This document shows, in pieces, positions 24,501 to 35,429 of a stretch of 64,000 nucleotides of DNA. The notes below the pieces were generated by a model. That model saw only the letters and a list, made by a program, of their open reading frames with translations. It ran no database searches and had not been told where the DNA came from. Position 1 is the stretch's first letter; each line of letters opens with the position of its first letter. This DNA comes from Thunnus maccoyii (Eukaryota > Chordata > Actinopteri > Scombriformes > Scombridae). The position numbers were made by a program, and so were the translations under genes. The DNA lies in assembly GCF_910596095.1 (NCBI RefSeq), contig NC_056552.1, forward strand, positions 15,449,111-15,513,110, written 5' to 3'.

Positions 24501-25910
24501 CTCATATGCAACGGTCAATGTCGTCTTAGCTGACGTGGATCCCAATCAGTCGCTGCTGCAGACGCATTCTATACAATTCCAGGTAGCCTCATAAAGCCGC
24601 AGATTTGATCACTTAATGATCTATGGAATTCAAACGCTGAGCTTCTCTCTTCTAGCTGGCAACACCCAGCCCTACTCCAGGAGGACCGAGCCCTGCAGGC
24701 GGACTTAGAGCGGGATCTCCTGTCATGGGTCGCTTTGCTGAAGCGGTGAAGCCAGTATCCTCACTAACCGCATCATGAATTTCTCTTAAGATTTTTGAAG
24801 TTATATTTTCAGTTTTCAAGCTAGCTATGAGTCAATCAGACATCAAAGTTCCTTTACAGTGAATCAGCTGACCACACTGGGGGTCTCACAGGGCGGCGAG
24901 TGTTCCTCTGACCCCAGCACACGAGCAGCCATCCTCTTCACACACAACACCGTCAGTGGCTGCACATTCAGGTGAGCCTTCACTATTTTAAGAAAGCAAT
25001 AGTGTCACTACTCCTACATGAAGAGTGGTGGTGGAGTTGCTGAAAAATAGTCAGTGTTTAAAATTGTGTCCATGTGTCTGTCTAGTTCTCCCTCTAGTGA
25101 CTGTTCAGAGCTGCAGTCCCAGATTTACTGGGTCTTGCAGGAACTCACTACTCCCGATGCCATTGCCATGAACTCGGGCTCCCAACCGGACTGGACGAGA
25201 GTCATCACCCAGGAGTGTCCTGTCAGCTTTCAGGTACAGCTGAATCAGGAATCTAAAATATTTAAGCAAAAGAGGAACTGTGAAGACTTAAGGATCATTA
25301 GACTTGAATAAACTTTTACAGCTTTGTTCTTGCTCTGCAGCAAAACCCAGGCTATTTTGGATATCTCGGTTGGAATTGTATTGAAAGATCATGTTTTGTT
25401 TTCTCCTGTCTCTTAGGAAACATGCGAATCAGGCTGCATCCTCCCCCACTCTCTCTCTATTCGAGTGCTTTGGGCTCGCCAGGGCCCACTTGACCTTCCC
25501 CAGAGCTACATCCTGGGAGCCAAATATCTTTTCCAGTGTGGTCGTTTTAAGGTAGGCACCATGTGTTTTCAGGACAACATCAGAAATCACTTCTTTTCTG
25601 TGCGATACACGTTGTTTCACCTCTATGAAAACACCTAAACGCTCTCCTCCTATTCCCTTTCCAGTGTCCTATAGCGTCCCCTCTCGCTCTGACCACCGAG
25701 GTGACGTTCGTCGACACTACAGTTTACCCAGAACCCCCCAGAGGCTTGCCTCAGCCTAACTGGAAGTTTCCATTTGATTTCTTCACTAGAGGCACTGCTG
25801 AGCTGGACCGGCACACTGTTAACAACGGCAGTGACACTGAGAAGGTCACATGGAGTTTAATGCTGTTCACAGTAATGTTGCTAAGAGGATTAGAATTCTT
25901 CAGTAGGTAG
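20558..25910 (+). CDS. tctn3: Tectonic-3
   Basis: Tectonics are membrane or secreted parts of the ciliary transition-zone (MKS) complex, needed for Hedgehog signalling. Fourteen exons: 20558-20837, 21820-21934, 22016-22113, 22192-22304, 23035-23143, 23624-23736, 23847-23885, 24286-24360, 24463-24582, 24656-24754, 24868-24971, 25086-25233, 25417-25551, 25665-25910. They sum to 597 residues; human TCTN3 has 607. Seen: a signal peptide (QIFLVLCGRLAQA), a Thr/Ser/Pro-rich stretch, the Cys cluster CLCDLTPDFCDIGCCCDTVDC, LLRQPSPGAAAALCINRNPA, FVDTTVYPEPPRGLPQPNWK, FPFDFF, and a final hydrophobic helix WSLMLFTVMLLRGLEFF. These match TCTN3 better than TCTN1 or TCTN2. At exon 11 an upstream acceptor (tttacag, 24859) would give an in-frame TGA, so the next AG is used in this model. 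Confidence 0.93.
21495..21530. repeat. (AT)n microsatellite
   Basis: About 18 uninterrupted AT units in tctn3 intron 1. Confidence 0.95.
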
Positions 25911-26139
25911 ATGGATTATAGGTAACAGCGGAGCAGTTAGGCAACTTTTGAAGTTTCAAAAGGTTTTTTAATCTGAAGAAAAGTTGTATGTGAATGATTG
26001 TTTGCTGTGTAATTCGTTTAGATTTTTTTTTACATGAAAATGAAAGGAAAATACTACATATCCTAAAATACTTTAATTTATTTTTTGTACATTTTCAAGA
26101 ATACACACATTTTTACAAGACATTTTACGAGTCATCATT
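25911..26139. other. Shared 3' region of tctn3 and mto1
   Basis: Only 229 bases separate the tctn3 stop from the mto1 stop on the opposite strand. A minus-strand AATAAA (26077-26082 read in reverse) can serve mto1. No canonical plus-strand signal was found in the gap, so the tctn3 transcript may run into mto1 sequence. Confidence 0.6.
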
Positions 26140-29100
26140 TCACTGAGGTAAAGATGCATTTTGTGCACACAGCTCCTCTTCTGTCTCCTCCTTTTGGTCA
26201 TTTTGGTTTCTGTGTGTTCTCTCCTTTTGCCCCGAGTGGTGTACATAGTTGAGGAGGTGGACTATAGCAGCAGGAGTTATTCCTTGCAAACGTGTAGCAG
26301 CACCCAGCTGGAAGATAAATCATGGAATTACTCGCATATTATTATTTCTTTATTGAAAACAGCAAAAGAGTTCATTGAAATCAGGGAGGTGTTAACTGAA
26401 TTATAGGCAGCTCTGGTGGTTCGGCTGGTAGTCTTTAGAAAATATGAAAAACTCACAGTGCTGGGTCGAACTCTGTCCAAAATCTCTCTGACTTCCTGAG
26501 ACAGAGACACCGGCAGAGAGAAATAGTCTATGTCCTGTGGGAGAGACATGTTCTCCTCCTTCTGAATCCTCTCAATCTCTTTCTTCTGCCGGTCACAGTG
26601 AGGCCTGTAAACAGCTACATGAGGAGAAAGTTTGTTATGGTAGCTTAAAGAGTCAAAATACCAAAATACCAAAGCAACATTTTAAGGCAATGCAGGAGGA
26701 GGCCTGTGCTACACATTTTTTAAGTTTAGGTTTATTATCTTTGCAACCATAACAATCTGTCTGAATCAGTTTGTCACATGTTTTAATTTCTACATCTTAT
26801 AAAGACAAGATTCCTCTTTTCCCTCAAAATGTCAAAATGATTTTTTTGCCATGTCGACTGGCCTCACTGAAATATCTAAACAACTACTGGATGAGTTTCC
26901 ATGAAATTTGGTACAGACGTAGATGATCTTCTGACTTTTCATCTTGCATGTGGTCAAAATTTTAATTAGTCCAATATTTTAGTTTAGGGCTGCAACTAAT
27001 GATTATTTTCATTATCGATTCATCTACCTATTATTTCCTCAATTATACCAAAGGTAACATCTCCAGAAAAGCTTAAAATCCTCACATTTGAGAAACAGTG
27101 ACCAGTGAATATTTAAAATTTTTGTTTTAAAAATGACTAAAACAATTAATTGATTATCAAAAAAATTGCCAATCCATTTTCTGTCGATCAATTGAACGAT
27201 TAATCTATTAATCGTTGCAGCTCTACTTTGGTTTCTGACCAAATATCTGCTAAACTAACGACATTCCCAACAGCCTCATCTGTCCTGCTACCATGGCTTT
27301 AGACTCTTTGTTTTGTTACCTTCGATCTTGAGTCTTTGTGCGAATTCCATGTAAAGTGAAAGGCATTCTGGGAAGACAGATGCCAACCTTTCAAAGGACA
27401 TATCGTTGTACTGCAGCACATCCATACCACTGAAGAGAAAAAGAAGCCACACAGAAACAATCAGAGCCTAAAATTGACCACAGATGTACTTTCACTGAGT
27501 CCTGAGATGAAAAGTCAGACATGTTCAGCTGGGCAGATGTGGTGACATGACACTGCTGATTCCAGATGTTTGTCACTCACGTCAGAACGGTGCTCTTCGC
27601 CTCACTCATTCGCATGTCGGGCAGCTTTTTCCTCCAGGCTGCGGTGGACAGAACGAGAGCCTGAAGAGCTGCTAGTGCATCTTGGAGACTGTCCCTCACT
27701 CTCACAGCCTCCTGGTAGCGCAATGAGGACACACATCCCACCTCCTCAAATCCTGACAGGAGAAAGATCATGACAGGAGAGAAGCTAAAAGACAAAATGT
27801 AGAACTGCTGGTACCCATAATGGCTCTACAGGTTGCACATCCTGACGTGTGTCTGTAAGAGGCTACAATTACCTTTCAACGTGAGGCGGAGGTCAGCGTT
27901 GTCCGGCCTTAGAGAGGTGCGAAACTCAGCTCGACTGGTGAACATGCGGTAGGGCTCTGTAACACCTCGGCTCACCAGATCATCGATGAGAACCCCGATA
28001 TAGCTCTCCGTCCGAGATAGCGCCACTGGAGGCATGGAGAGCGCCAAGCGAGCAGCGTTGACCCCCGCCCACAAGCCCTTCACACAGAGAGTAACAAGAT
28101 TTTCTCAGGTTTCAATTTTTTCTGTGAGGATGCGGATCAGTGTCATTTGTAAATTAGAAAATACATGAAGCAACAAGAGTGCAGCCTTTGTTTTTATTCA
28201 TTTACATTTCATTTGGATGTGGTTTTGTAATGCAAATTAGATCAGATAGATAAATATTGATACCTGAATAATCTACACAATGTTTATATATACATATGAC
28301 AACAGCAGCATTTACAGAAAAATTGGGTGCTGGAAGTCATATTTCAGACTTTTTTCCTCCTCCATGCACCTTGGAAGTAGTTGAAGTTCTGTCAGTAATC
28401 CCTACTCAGGAAATATTTGTTTTAAAAGATATTTATCTGTTTCAACATATGCACAAATATTAAAGGAATAGTTCGGCATTTTGGACAATGCGCTTATTTG
28501 CTTTCTTGCCAAGACAGTGTTGATTCCACTCATGTCTGTTTGGTAAATGTGAAGCTAAAGCCAACAGACGGTTAGCGTAGCTTAGCATTAAGACTGGAAA
28601 CGAGGGGAAACAGCTAGCCTGGCTCTGTCTAATTGTAACAAAATTCACCAACCAGCACCTCTGAAGCTCACTAACACTTAACATCTCGTTTGTTTAATCC
28701 GCACAAAACCGATGTGTAGAATAGACAATCTAAATGTTTCTCAGGGGGTTATGTACTGGACTATTTCTTGGCCCGGAGCAGCAACTTCCTGGAGTCTCAA
28801 CCTTACCTTTTACCCACTGCTCCTGCCCAAGAAATAGTCCATTGGACAGAGCCAGGCTAGCTGTTTCCCTCCGGTTCCAGTCTTTATACTAAACTAAGCG
28901 GCTGCTGTACAGAGAGAGAGTGGTATTGATCTTCTCATCTCACTCGCAGCAATGCATCTGAGTCCAACTATAAATCTGTACACATAAACAATAAGCGAGT
29001 CTGTGCTTCCAGTTTTGTGTGTGTGTGTGATGCTGTGTAGAGAGGATATCCAGAGGAGGTGAAATTATCACAAAGGTGATTTTTTTATGACCTGCAATAA

Positions 29101-32100
29101 TTACATAAACTCTTAATAGCTAAATATAAAGTATGAAGAAATGCAGCTACCTGTGCAGCCGCCTCTTCATATCCTGTTGTTCCGTTGATCTGTCCGGCCA
29201 GAAAGAGACCTTGAGTGCTTTTCACCTGCAGGGCAGGGCTCAGCTGAGTGGGGCACACAAAGTCATACTGCACGCCATAACCTGGAAAAGCCCAAAAAAC
29301 ATTCAGGCAGTCGCAACACATTTCTGTCTTGAAATATTTTACATCAGCAAAGGATTACTGAGAGCTGCAGCCTTGAATTTAGAGTTAAGAGTTGTTTAAT
29401 TGTAACCGGTAGATGTTATAGAGACAGCTCGGTGTTAATCAGTTGTTACTATGAAGATACAAGAGATGTAGGCATGTGTACCAGGTGTGTGGATCTCAGC
29501 TTGGTGCATAGCAGGGATTTCTCTGATGAGGCGGAGCTGCATGTCAGGAGGCATAGTCATGGACAGACCCTGAGGGTACAAAAGGTCAGAGTTCACCCCC
29601 TCAGGCTCCAACCACACCTGGTGCTTTCGGCCTGGAAAACGTAGCACTCGCGACTCAATGGAGGGGCAGTATCTGAGAGAGACAAGGAGGAGTTGTATTG
29701 TCTTTGAGTTTCACAACATGCTGACCACAATGTCTCACATATATACATATATGTATGTATGTAGGTATATATGTATAAAAATGTTTGTACCTGGGACCCT
29801 TGGTGTCTTGCTGTATGTGACAGTTGAGATGAAGACTCTCCTTCACCACTCTCTCTACTCCAGCAGTAGTAAAGGTCAGGTGGCACGGCAACTGCTCCTC
29901 AGGCTGAAGTGTTTAATTTCAAAAATTTGACACGACACATTAAATAATGAATAACATTATTTAAAAAATGTAAGGAAATGGTGTAGAAATCCTTTATTTA
30001 TAAAACATATTATAGATTACACATAAATCTTAAACATTCCTTTAGCTGTGGGATTATACCCAAATACTGCTGCTGAAAAAATAGTTGATTCATCAATTAT
30101 CTAGCAAAATTAACTATTTTAGACTATGACCATTTGTGAAAGTGACACATTTTTATACTAGACTAATCCTTTACATCAACAACAAATAAAAATACTACAT
30201 AGCCAAACATTGGTTGGCTACAGTTTTTAAACATACAGATTTGCTGCTTTCATATGATTTTAAATTAAACAATGGTGTCTTTTTTGACTGTTGCTGTGGC
30301 AAAATAAGCAACTTAAAGACATCACTTTGGGCTTTCGACTCTTTTAGTGAATAAAGCACATTACTGTATTGAAGAGGAGAAGACTTATGTCCTTTATAGA
30401 CTAAACAATCGATTCATGAATAAAAAATGTTAATTCAAGTATACTATAGCATTTTTTAGTGTTTTTAAAGAGTACTTTGACTAAACTTTACCTTGCAGCG
30501 TGTGTGGGTATTAAGGAAGCTGAAGGGGGTCGGATGACTGTCAGGGGGGTGAAGCTCAGCCTGGGAAAGATTTACTGAATCCTTCACAATCCTTGGAGGA
30601 GTACCAGTCCTGAGTCTACCAATCCTTAACCCCAGCCTCTCTCTCAGCGTGTGGGATATCCCAGCACTTGATGGAGCATCTCCTATCCGACCCCCGGGGG
30701 AAGTGGTCTGGCCCATGAAGAGGGAGCCAGACAAGAAAGTACCAGTAGTAAGAACCACAGAGCTGGCTGAGATCGGGTGGCTTCCGTTTGCTGAGAAGAT
30801 GATGAAAGAGGTGCAAAAGCATAATAAAATTATTAGTGTAGTACTTCTGGAAAATTCTGAAAGTGTAGATGTCAAATTGTTGTAATATTGAGAATTAAGC
30901 TAACATATTAGCACATATACACTGATTTAATAGAGGTGAGAAATCCATTTGTGAGGAAAATTTCACATAGAAATTTGCCGAGTAAACTAAAAGAATTTAA
31001 ATAAGACAATAAAAATGCATTTGAATTTTAATAATAAACCGTAACAAGGACAAAAATGGTCAAACATTAAAAAAAATGTGTTGATGACAATTGGCAAATC
31101 TTTGCATACCTTATTACTATTGGCTGGCTACTAGATTTTATTTAAAATCTTATTAGCAATGGTGAGATAACAACAGCTGAGGTAAACACTGGCAGACAGT
31201 TCTCATTTGCTGCCTACCCAAACGTATCCCAGTGACTCTGTGGCATCCGGGCTTCTCTGGGTTTGGCTCCGTAACCAGCAGCTCCTCCACTGAGCCCTCC
31301 AGCACCGTCAACCTGGGAGTAGACAGCAGCTCGGACTGAATGAGAAACAGACACACAGATGATTAATGGCATTTTTTATTTCAGTCACAGAAAAAACCCC
31401 CAAAAAACTCCTATTATACTCAACTTTTGATACCTGAATGAACTGGCGGTAGCGCTGGCGGTCCAGCTGAGCCCTCGGGCCCCACACAGCGGGGCCTTTT
31501 CTACGATTCAGGATGGAAAAATGAATCCCGGCCCAGTCTCCTGCTCGACCGCACAGTCCATCAAGAGCATCCACCTCCTTCACAAGCTGGCCCTTCCCTA
31601 CTCCTCCTAAAGACGGGTTACAGGACAAGGCACCTGCAGAGAAGGACAGGACTCAGTCAAGGGTCACGTATCCCTGAAGGTGACAACTGATTAAAACAAA
31701 ACTAAGACATGTTTTCCTCTTGCTCTGATTGCAAACTATTTACCCAGGTAGATTTGACAAGGCTCAGAAATACTGACTGCTGTTCACCCTGGTGCAGTTT
31801 AGCTGCAACGTGATGTTTAAAACACTGTATATTTTGTTAGAAAATTGTTCACACTCATATCATCAAGCCTTGGCAAACAACCACAAAACTCTCTGGATAG
31901 ACAGACTTAGGGAAACAAGCATTTTATTAAAGTTAATTATCCTTTTAACAAAGCTCTTTCTCTCACCAATGGTGTGTATTTTCTGTGTGACCAGGAGAGT
32001 TTCGGCTCCCACTCTGGCCGCCGCTGCCGCTGCTTCGGTCCCTGCATGTCCTCCACCCACCACGATGACATCATACCGCTGTCTGGCAAGGTGACTGGTA

Positions 32101-32156
32101 CGCCTGGAAACCAGTAACAGAAAACTCTGCAGGTGGGGAAGCTTCTTTGTCAACAT
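26140..32156 (-). CDS. mto1: MTO1, mitochondrial tRNA U34 taurinomethyl modification enzyme
   Basis: This FAD protein is homologous to bacterial MnmG/GidA. With GTPBP3 it installs the 5-substituent on wobble uridine of mitochondrial tRNAs. Twelve coding exons, minus strand: 32156-31967, 31633-31434, 31335-31218, 30790-30492, 29903-29791, 29672-29482, 29281-29151, 28077-27873, 27752-27581, 27429-27320, 26614-26457, 26307-26140. They give 684 residues; human isoforms are about 690-717. Seen: an N-terminal basic, Leu/Ser-rich targeting stretch, then the FAD-binding [82 protein letters not shown] and [11 protein letters not shown]. The C-terminus is a Gln/Glu/Lys-rich tail. The start ATG lies just inside an exon with an upstream acceptor, so a non-coding first exon is likely near 33.05-33.2 kb, where a gtaagtacct donor is seen on the minus strand. 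Confidence 0.95.
26835..27340 (+). repeat. Older interspersed repeat, interrupted by the 26985-27224 element
   Basis: The left part carries gaaatttggtacagacgtaga; the right part continues with tggtttctgaccaaatatct and catcagcctcatctgt-like text. Equivalent words in reverse orientation occur at 56440-56920 and 57456-57570 (catggcaatccatt, accatgaggtcggcc), so this is the same dispersed family. Confidence 0.55.
26985..27224. mobile_element. Short hAT-like inverted-repeat element
   Basis: Ends are tagggctgcaactaatgatta and, inverted, tagagctgcaacgattaatag. Flanks ttttagtt and ctttggtt agree at 6 of 8 bases, as expected of an aged 8-base hAT target duplication. The body has no coding capacity. 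Related copies occur at about 32270, 41045, 43740, 45160 and 52060. It interrupts an older repeat (26835-27340). Confidence 0.7.
28460..28960. repeat. Two head-to-head repeat copies forming an imperfect fold-back
   Basis: The left arm contains agactggaaacgaggggaaa followed by cagctagcctggctctgtct. The right arm contains ggacagagccaggctagctg followed by tttccctccggttccagtct, the reverse complement. The middle holds a second pair, ggactatttcttggcccgga and ctgcccaagaaatagtcc. Lies in mto1 intron 7. Confidence 0.7.
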
Positions 32157-32269
32157 GTGAGATGCAGACCTGTGGAGTGAAGGTTAGATAGTCAGAAGTG
32201 TGGACACGATGACTTTTCCACAGGAGCAGTAAAGAGTGGAGGTCAAACTATGATATCTGTAATATTTAA

Positions 32270-32515
32270 GCTAAAGTTGCAATGATTTGTCGATTAATCG
32301 ATTACTTAGCAACTTTTAAATTTATCATTAAGTATTTTCATGATCGATTAATTGCTTTGAGTCATTTTTTTAAGAAAAAAACTCAAATTTCTCTGATTCT
32401 TGCTTCTTAAATGTGAATATTTTCTGGTTTCTTTAGTCTTCTATGACAATAAACTGCTTATCAACTGCAAATTGAATTGATAGAAAACTGCCCACTGTAA
32501 TTGACGTGAATTTAA
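32270..32515. mobile_element. Copy of the short gctgcaac-type inverted-repeat element
   Basis: Starts aagttgcaatgatttgtcga and continues ttaatcgattacttagcaac, with the internal block ttaaatgtgaatattttctgg shared with the other copies. The right end is degraded. Confidence 0.6.
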
Positions 32516-34062
32516 TCCAGTTACAACCTCTGTTTTCTAGGAAGAACAACTAACATCTTTCAAGCCTGTAGAGGATGAATAGGTGATACCAAAACATATA
32601 TTGGAGCACCACTTAAATAAATGAGATTGGTTATTTTTCCTCTACAGTTTTGGGTCAAACTCAACACTCACAATTCTTATTTGGGTAAAAACGTATTGGT
32701 CCACCAGGTGTGCAGATACCAGGGCAACCTGGTGTTTTCTAGTTCACTTCAAATGGGATCAGAACATAGACTTTCGGATATTTTGTATATATGTAGAAAA
32801 AGATACGTAGATCTACATTGACTATAGAACATAGACATATCCTCTATATCCAAAGAAATGGACATATATCCTATATATCCTACAGTCTATGTAGGATATA
32901 TAGGATATATATATATAAGTATATAAAGATCTTTACATACAGTTTATGGATCAGAAGAACTCTGACACTTTTCATGCGCCTACACCAATACTACCACCTT
33001 TAGTATTTGGACGTATCTATACTAACAAATTACCCGAAGGTACTTACAATTTCTTTGACAGAAGACGAAGGAGGTCTTTTCTTTAAATAAAAATCAGGAT
33101 CCTTGGGAAAGTGACATAACTGCTGCTATGTAACAGAAACGCTCTCCATGGAGGCTGCCATGCTGTCTGCAGCTTACAGCCGTAATGTCTGCTGTATAGA
33201 CGCACCGGCAAATCTGTTGGCTCCGTTCAGACTGTTTCCCTGAGTATTACCTGTCCTTGTAAGTTATTGATTAAATATATAAATGAATATATAAGCAAGC
33301 AGCAGCGATATAAAGGTGATAGGTGAAGGTGTAATCGTTAAATATGAAGGTGATGACAGTTTATAGATTAAATAACATTGTTTGACGGCTGCCACGTGTA
33401 CAGTAAAAACAATATATTCTTGTTAAGGTCGCTGCGGACTCGATTCCCACTTCTGAAAAAACTTCACTTCACCTCCATATCTCATCTTAATTCATATTGT
33501 GTATACTGTATCTTTGTCTGTCCTGCACCGTGTAAATGTATATAGATATTTTTTGTTAACTGTACATACAGTATATATCCTGTTAATACACACACATAGT
33601 TTATTTACACTCATATATATTTATATCTACATTGGAATTCGTACTTCTATTTATATCCTGCTTTTTTGCATACAGTTTTTTATCATGTCAATATGCATGC
33701 ACATAGTACACGCCCACAACACAGAAATGTAAATGACTGTCCCCTTTCTTACACTATTATGTTTGTGTTTATGTTTATTGTTTAAAGTCCCCCTCCACGC
33801 AGAAATATGTTTTTCCTCTTGTTCCTACAGTTGAATGTTGGAGCTTCACTGTGCAGAATGATGTATGCGCAGAGTTTGACACTAGATGGCTGTTTTCACA
33901 TTCATCTGCTGACAGTGAAAAGTTTCTCTGTTCTCATTGAAAATCCCATTTTATTGGGTGCACATACAAGCATGATTTGTGACATCACAGCTACTTTGGA
34001 GCCAATCCTGATCCAATATTCAACTTATACAAGTGTAATGTGGAAACGTGAAGCCTCCAGTG
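32516..34062. other. Left part of the mto1/atxn2l divergent spacer
   Basis: Contains the presumed mto1 first exon and promoter (about 33.05-33.25 kb) and AT-rich simple-sequence stretches (32.75-33.65 kb). No gene seen. Confidence 0.4.
32864..32910. repeat. Perfect 21-base inverted repeat with 5-base loop
   Basis: Left arm 32864-32884 and right arm 32890-32910 are exact reverse complements; the loop is gtcta. The arms are built from tatcc/ggata units, so it probably grew from an AT-rich simple repeat. It lies upstream of mto1. Confidence 0.85.
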
Positions 34063-34382
34063 CGGTGATTCGCAACCTTTTTTATAACAAGGACCCCTAA
34101 ATCAATACACATAAGGTCACGGAACCCCATTTGACAAGATTTCGCTTCAGGGACCTCCTTCGGGAAAAATGTTGGTTGTTAGATCTGTTTTAGACCAGAA
34201 TTCTATAGTTGTCAACAATACTGCGGAGGAAATGAAACCTATAATTAGAATAGTCACTTGTATGACTCTTAATCACATTGGACTCACTTCTATAATGAAT
34301 GAAATGGTGAATATGAACTATTCCCCCGAGAACTCCCTCAAGGACCCGCGGGGGTCCCCGGACCCCTGCTTGAGAACCACTG
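34063..34382. mobile_element. hAT-type non-autonomous element with perfect 8-base target duplication
   Basis: The octamer ctccagtg directly flanks both sides (34055-34062 and 34383-34390). The ends cggtgattcgcaacc and, inverted, cagtggttctcaagc match at 11 of 15 bases. No transposase frame. An intact target duplication with worn ends suggests moderate age. Confidence 0.85.
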
Positions 34383-34777
34383 CTCCAGTGCAGAAACACT
34401 GAGAATGGACTTTATAGCGAAGTAGAAGACATCTTGTGTCCAGCAGTTAAACGTCTGAAATGAAACATAATTGCATATTCATAGATTCTGGATGTTTAAT
34501 GAGGGAGAAGAAGTAGATGTCATTTCAAGGATTTTAACAAGATAATTTAACTTTTTTGTGGAAAAACCATATCAGATACACATTATTCGAAGTATAATGT
34601 ATGTGTAATGTATTTTATATACATCTTAACACATGTCTGGAGGGGATCTTTAATGCTCATATATATTGCTTTTTTTCCTGTTGACACCTGGAGCACATTA
34701 AATCCCTTGTACTTGCGAATCTGATTGTGATTAATATCAGAGATAAATCAGGATCGATCGATAATCGATCCAGTGCA

Positions 34778-34803
34778 CACTCACTCACTCACTCACTCAC
34801 TCT
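34778..34803. repeat. (ACTC)n microsatellite
   Basis: About six tandem ACTC units, ending where the GC-rich atxn2l upstream sequence begins. Confidence 0.9.
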
Positions 34804-35429
34804 ATGTGCGCGCCCCTCCCCCTTCCAGCCGGTTTCCAGTCAGCCGCGCGCGGATTGAGTCAAGTGAACCTACCGAGAGGTGGTGTTGACCGACCGCAGC
34901 AGGTTCCTCGTCAGAACCCTGAACAAATCCAACTTTCTAAGGCAACTGACAGTAACGCCGAGACCTTATATTTTTTACCGGAAGGCTCAGCGGTGCCGGA
35001 GTAACGGCGACGCGACCGAGAGAGGAAAGTAAATCCCGGAGAGGAAAGCGCCGAAGTGAGCCTGAGAAGCAGAGCTAATGCTAACTGAGCCTGCCATTGC
35101 TAAATAATCAAACGGAAACTCGACTTTTATTAGTCGCTTGCATTGACATAACCACGGCGGTTATAAAGCAAATAGTCGGGGGATTTTGTTAAGTTATACG
35201 TTGCATTGCATTTAATTAGCGGGCGTGTTTTGCCGTTTCATTTTAGGCCACACGCGACTGGTTTTCTCTTAGCAAGATTAGCTACAATAGCCGGTCTTAT
35301 TGAGGCTACACCGGCTCCTCGGGACAGCTGATATTCACTAAAGATAGCGTCCAAAACAACTTCACGTCGGGCGGTATTAGTGTTATAAGTTAGCGTACAC
35401 TTTGTACTGTCTAAGCCTTGTGCTTCGCA
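34804..35429 (+). promoter_or_regulatory. atxn2l: CpG-rich promoter and 5' UTR region of atxn2l
   Basis: GC content and CpG density rise sharply compared with the flanks (cgcgcgcgga, ccggagtaacggcgacgcga) and continue into exon 1. No TATA box is evident, as expected for a broadly expressed gene. The exact transcription start cannot be seen. Confidence 0.5.
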
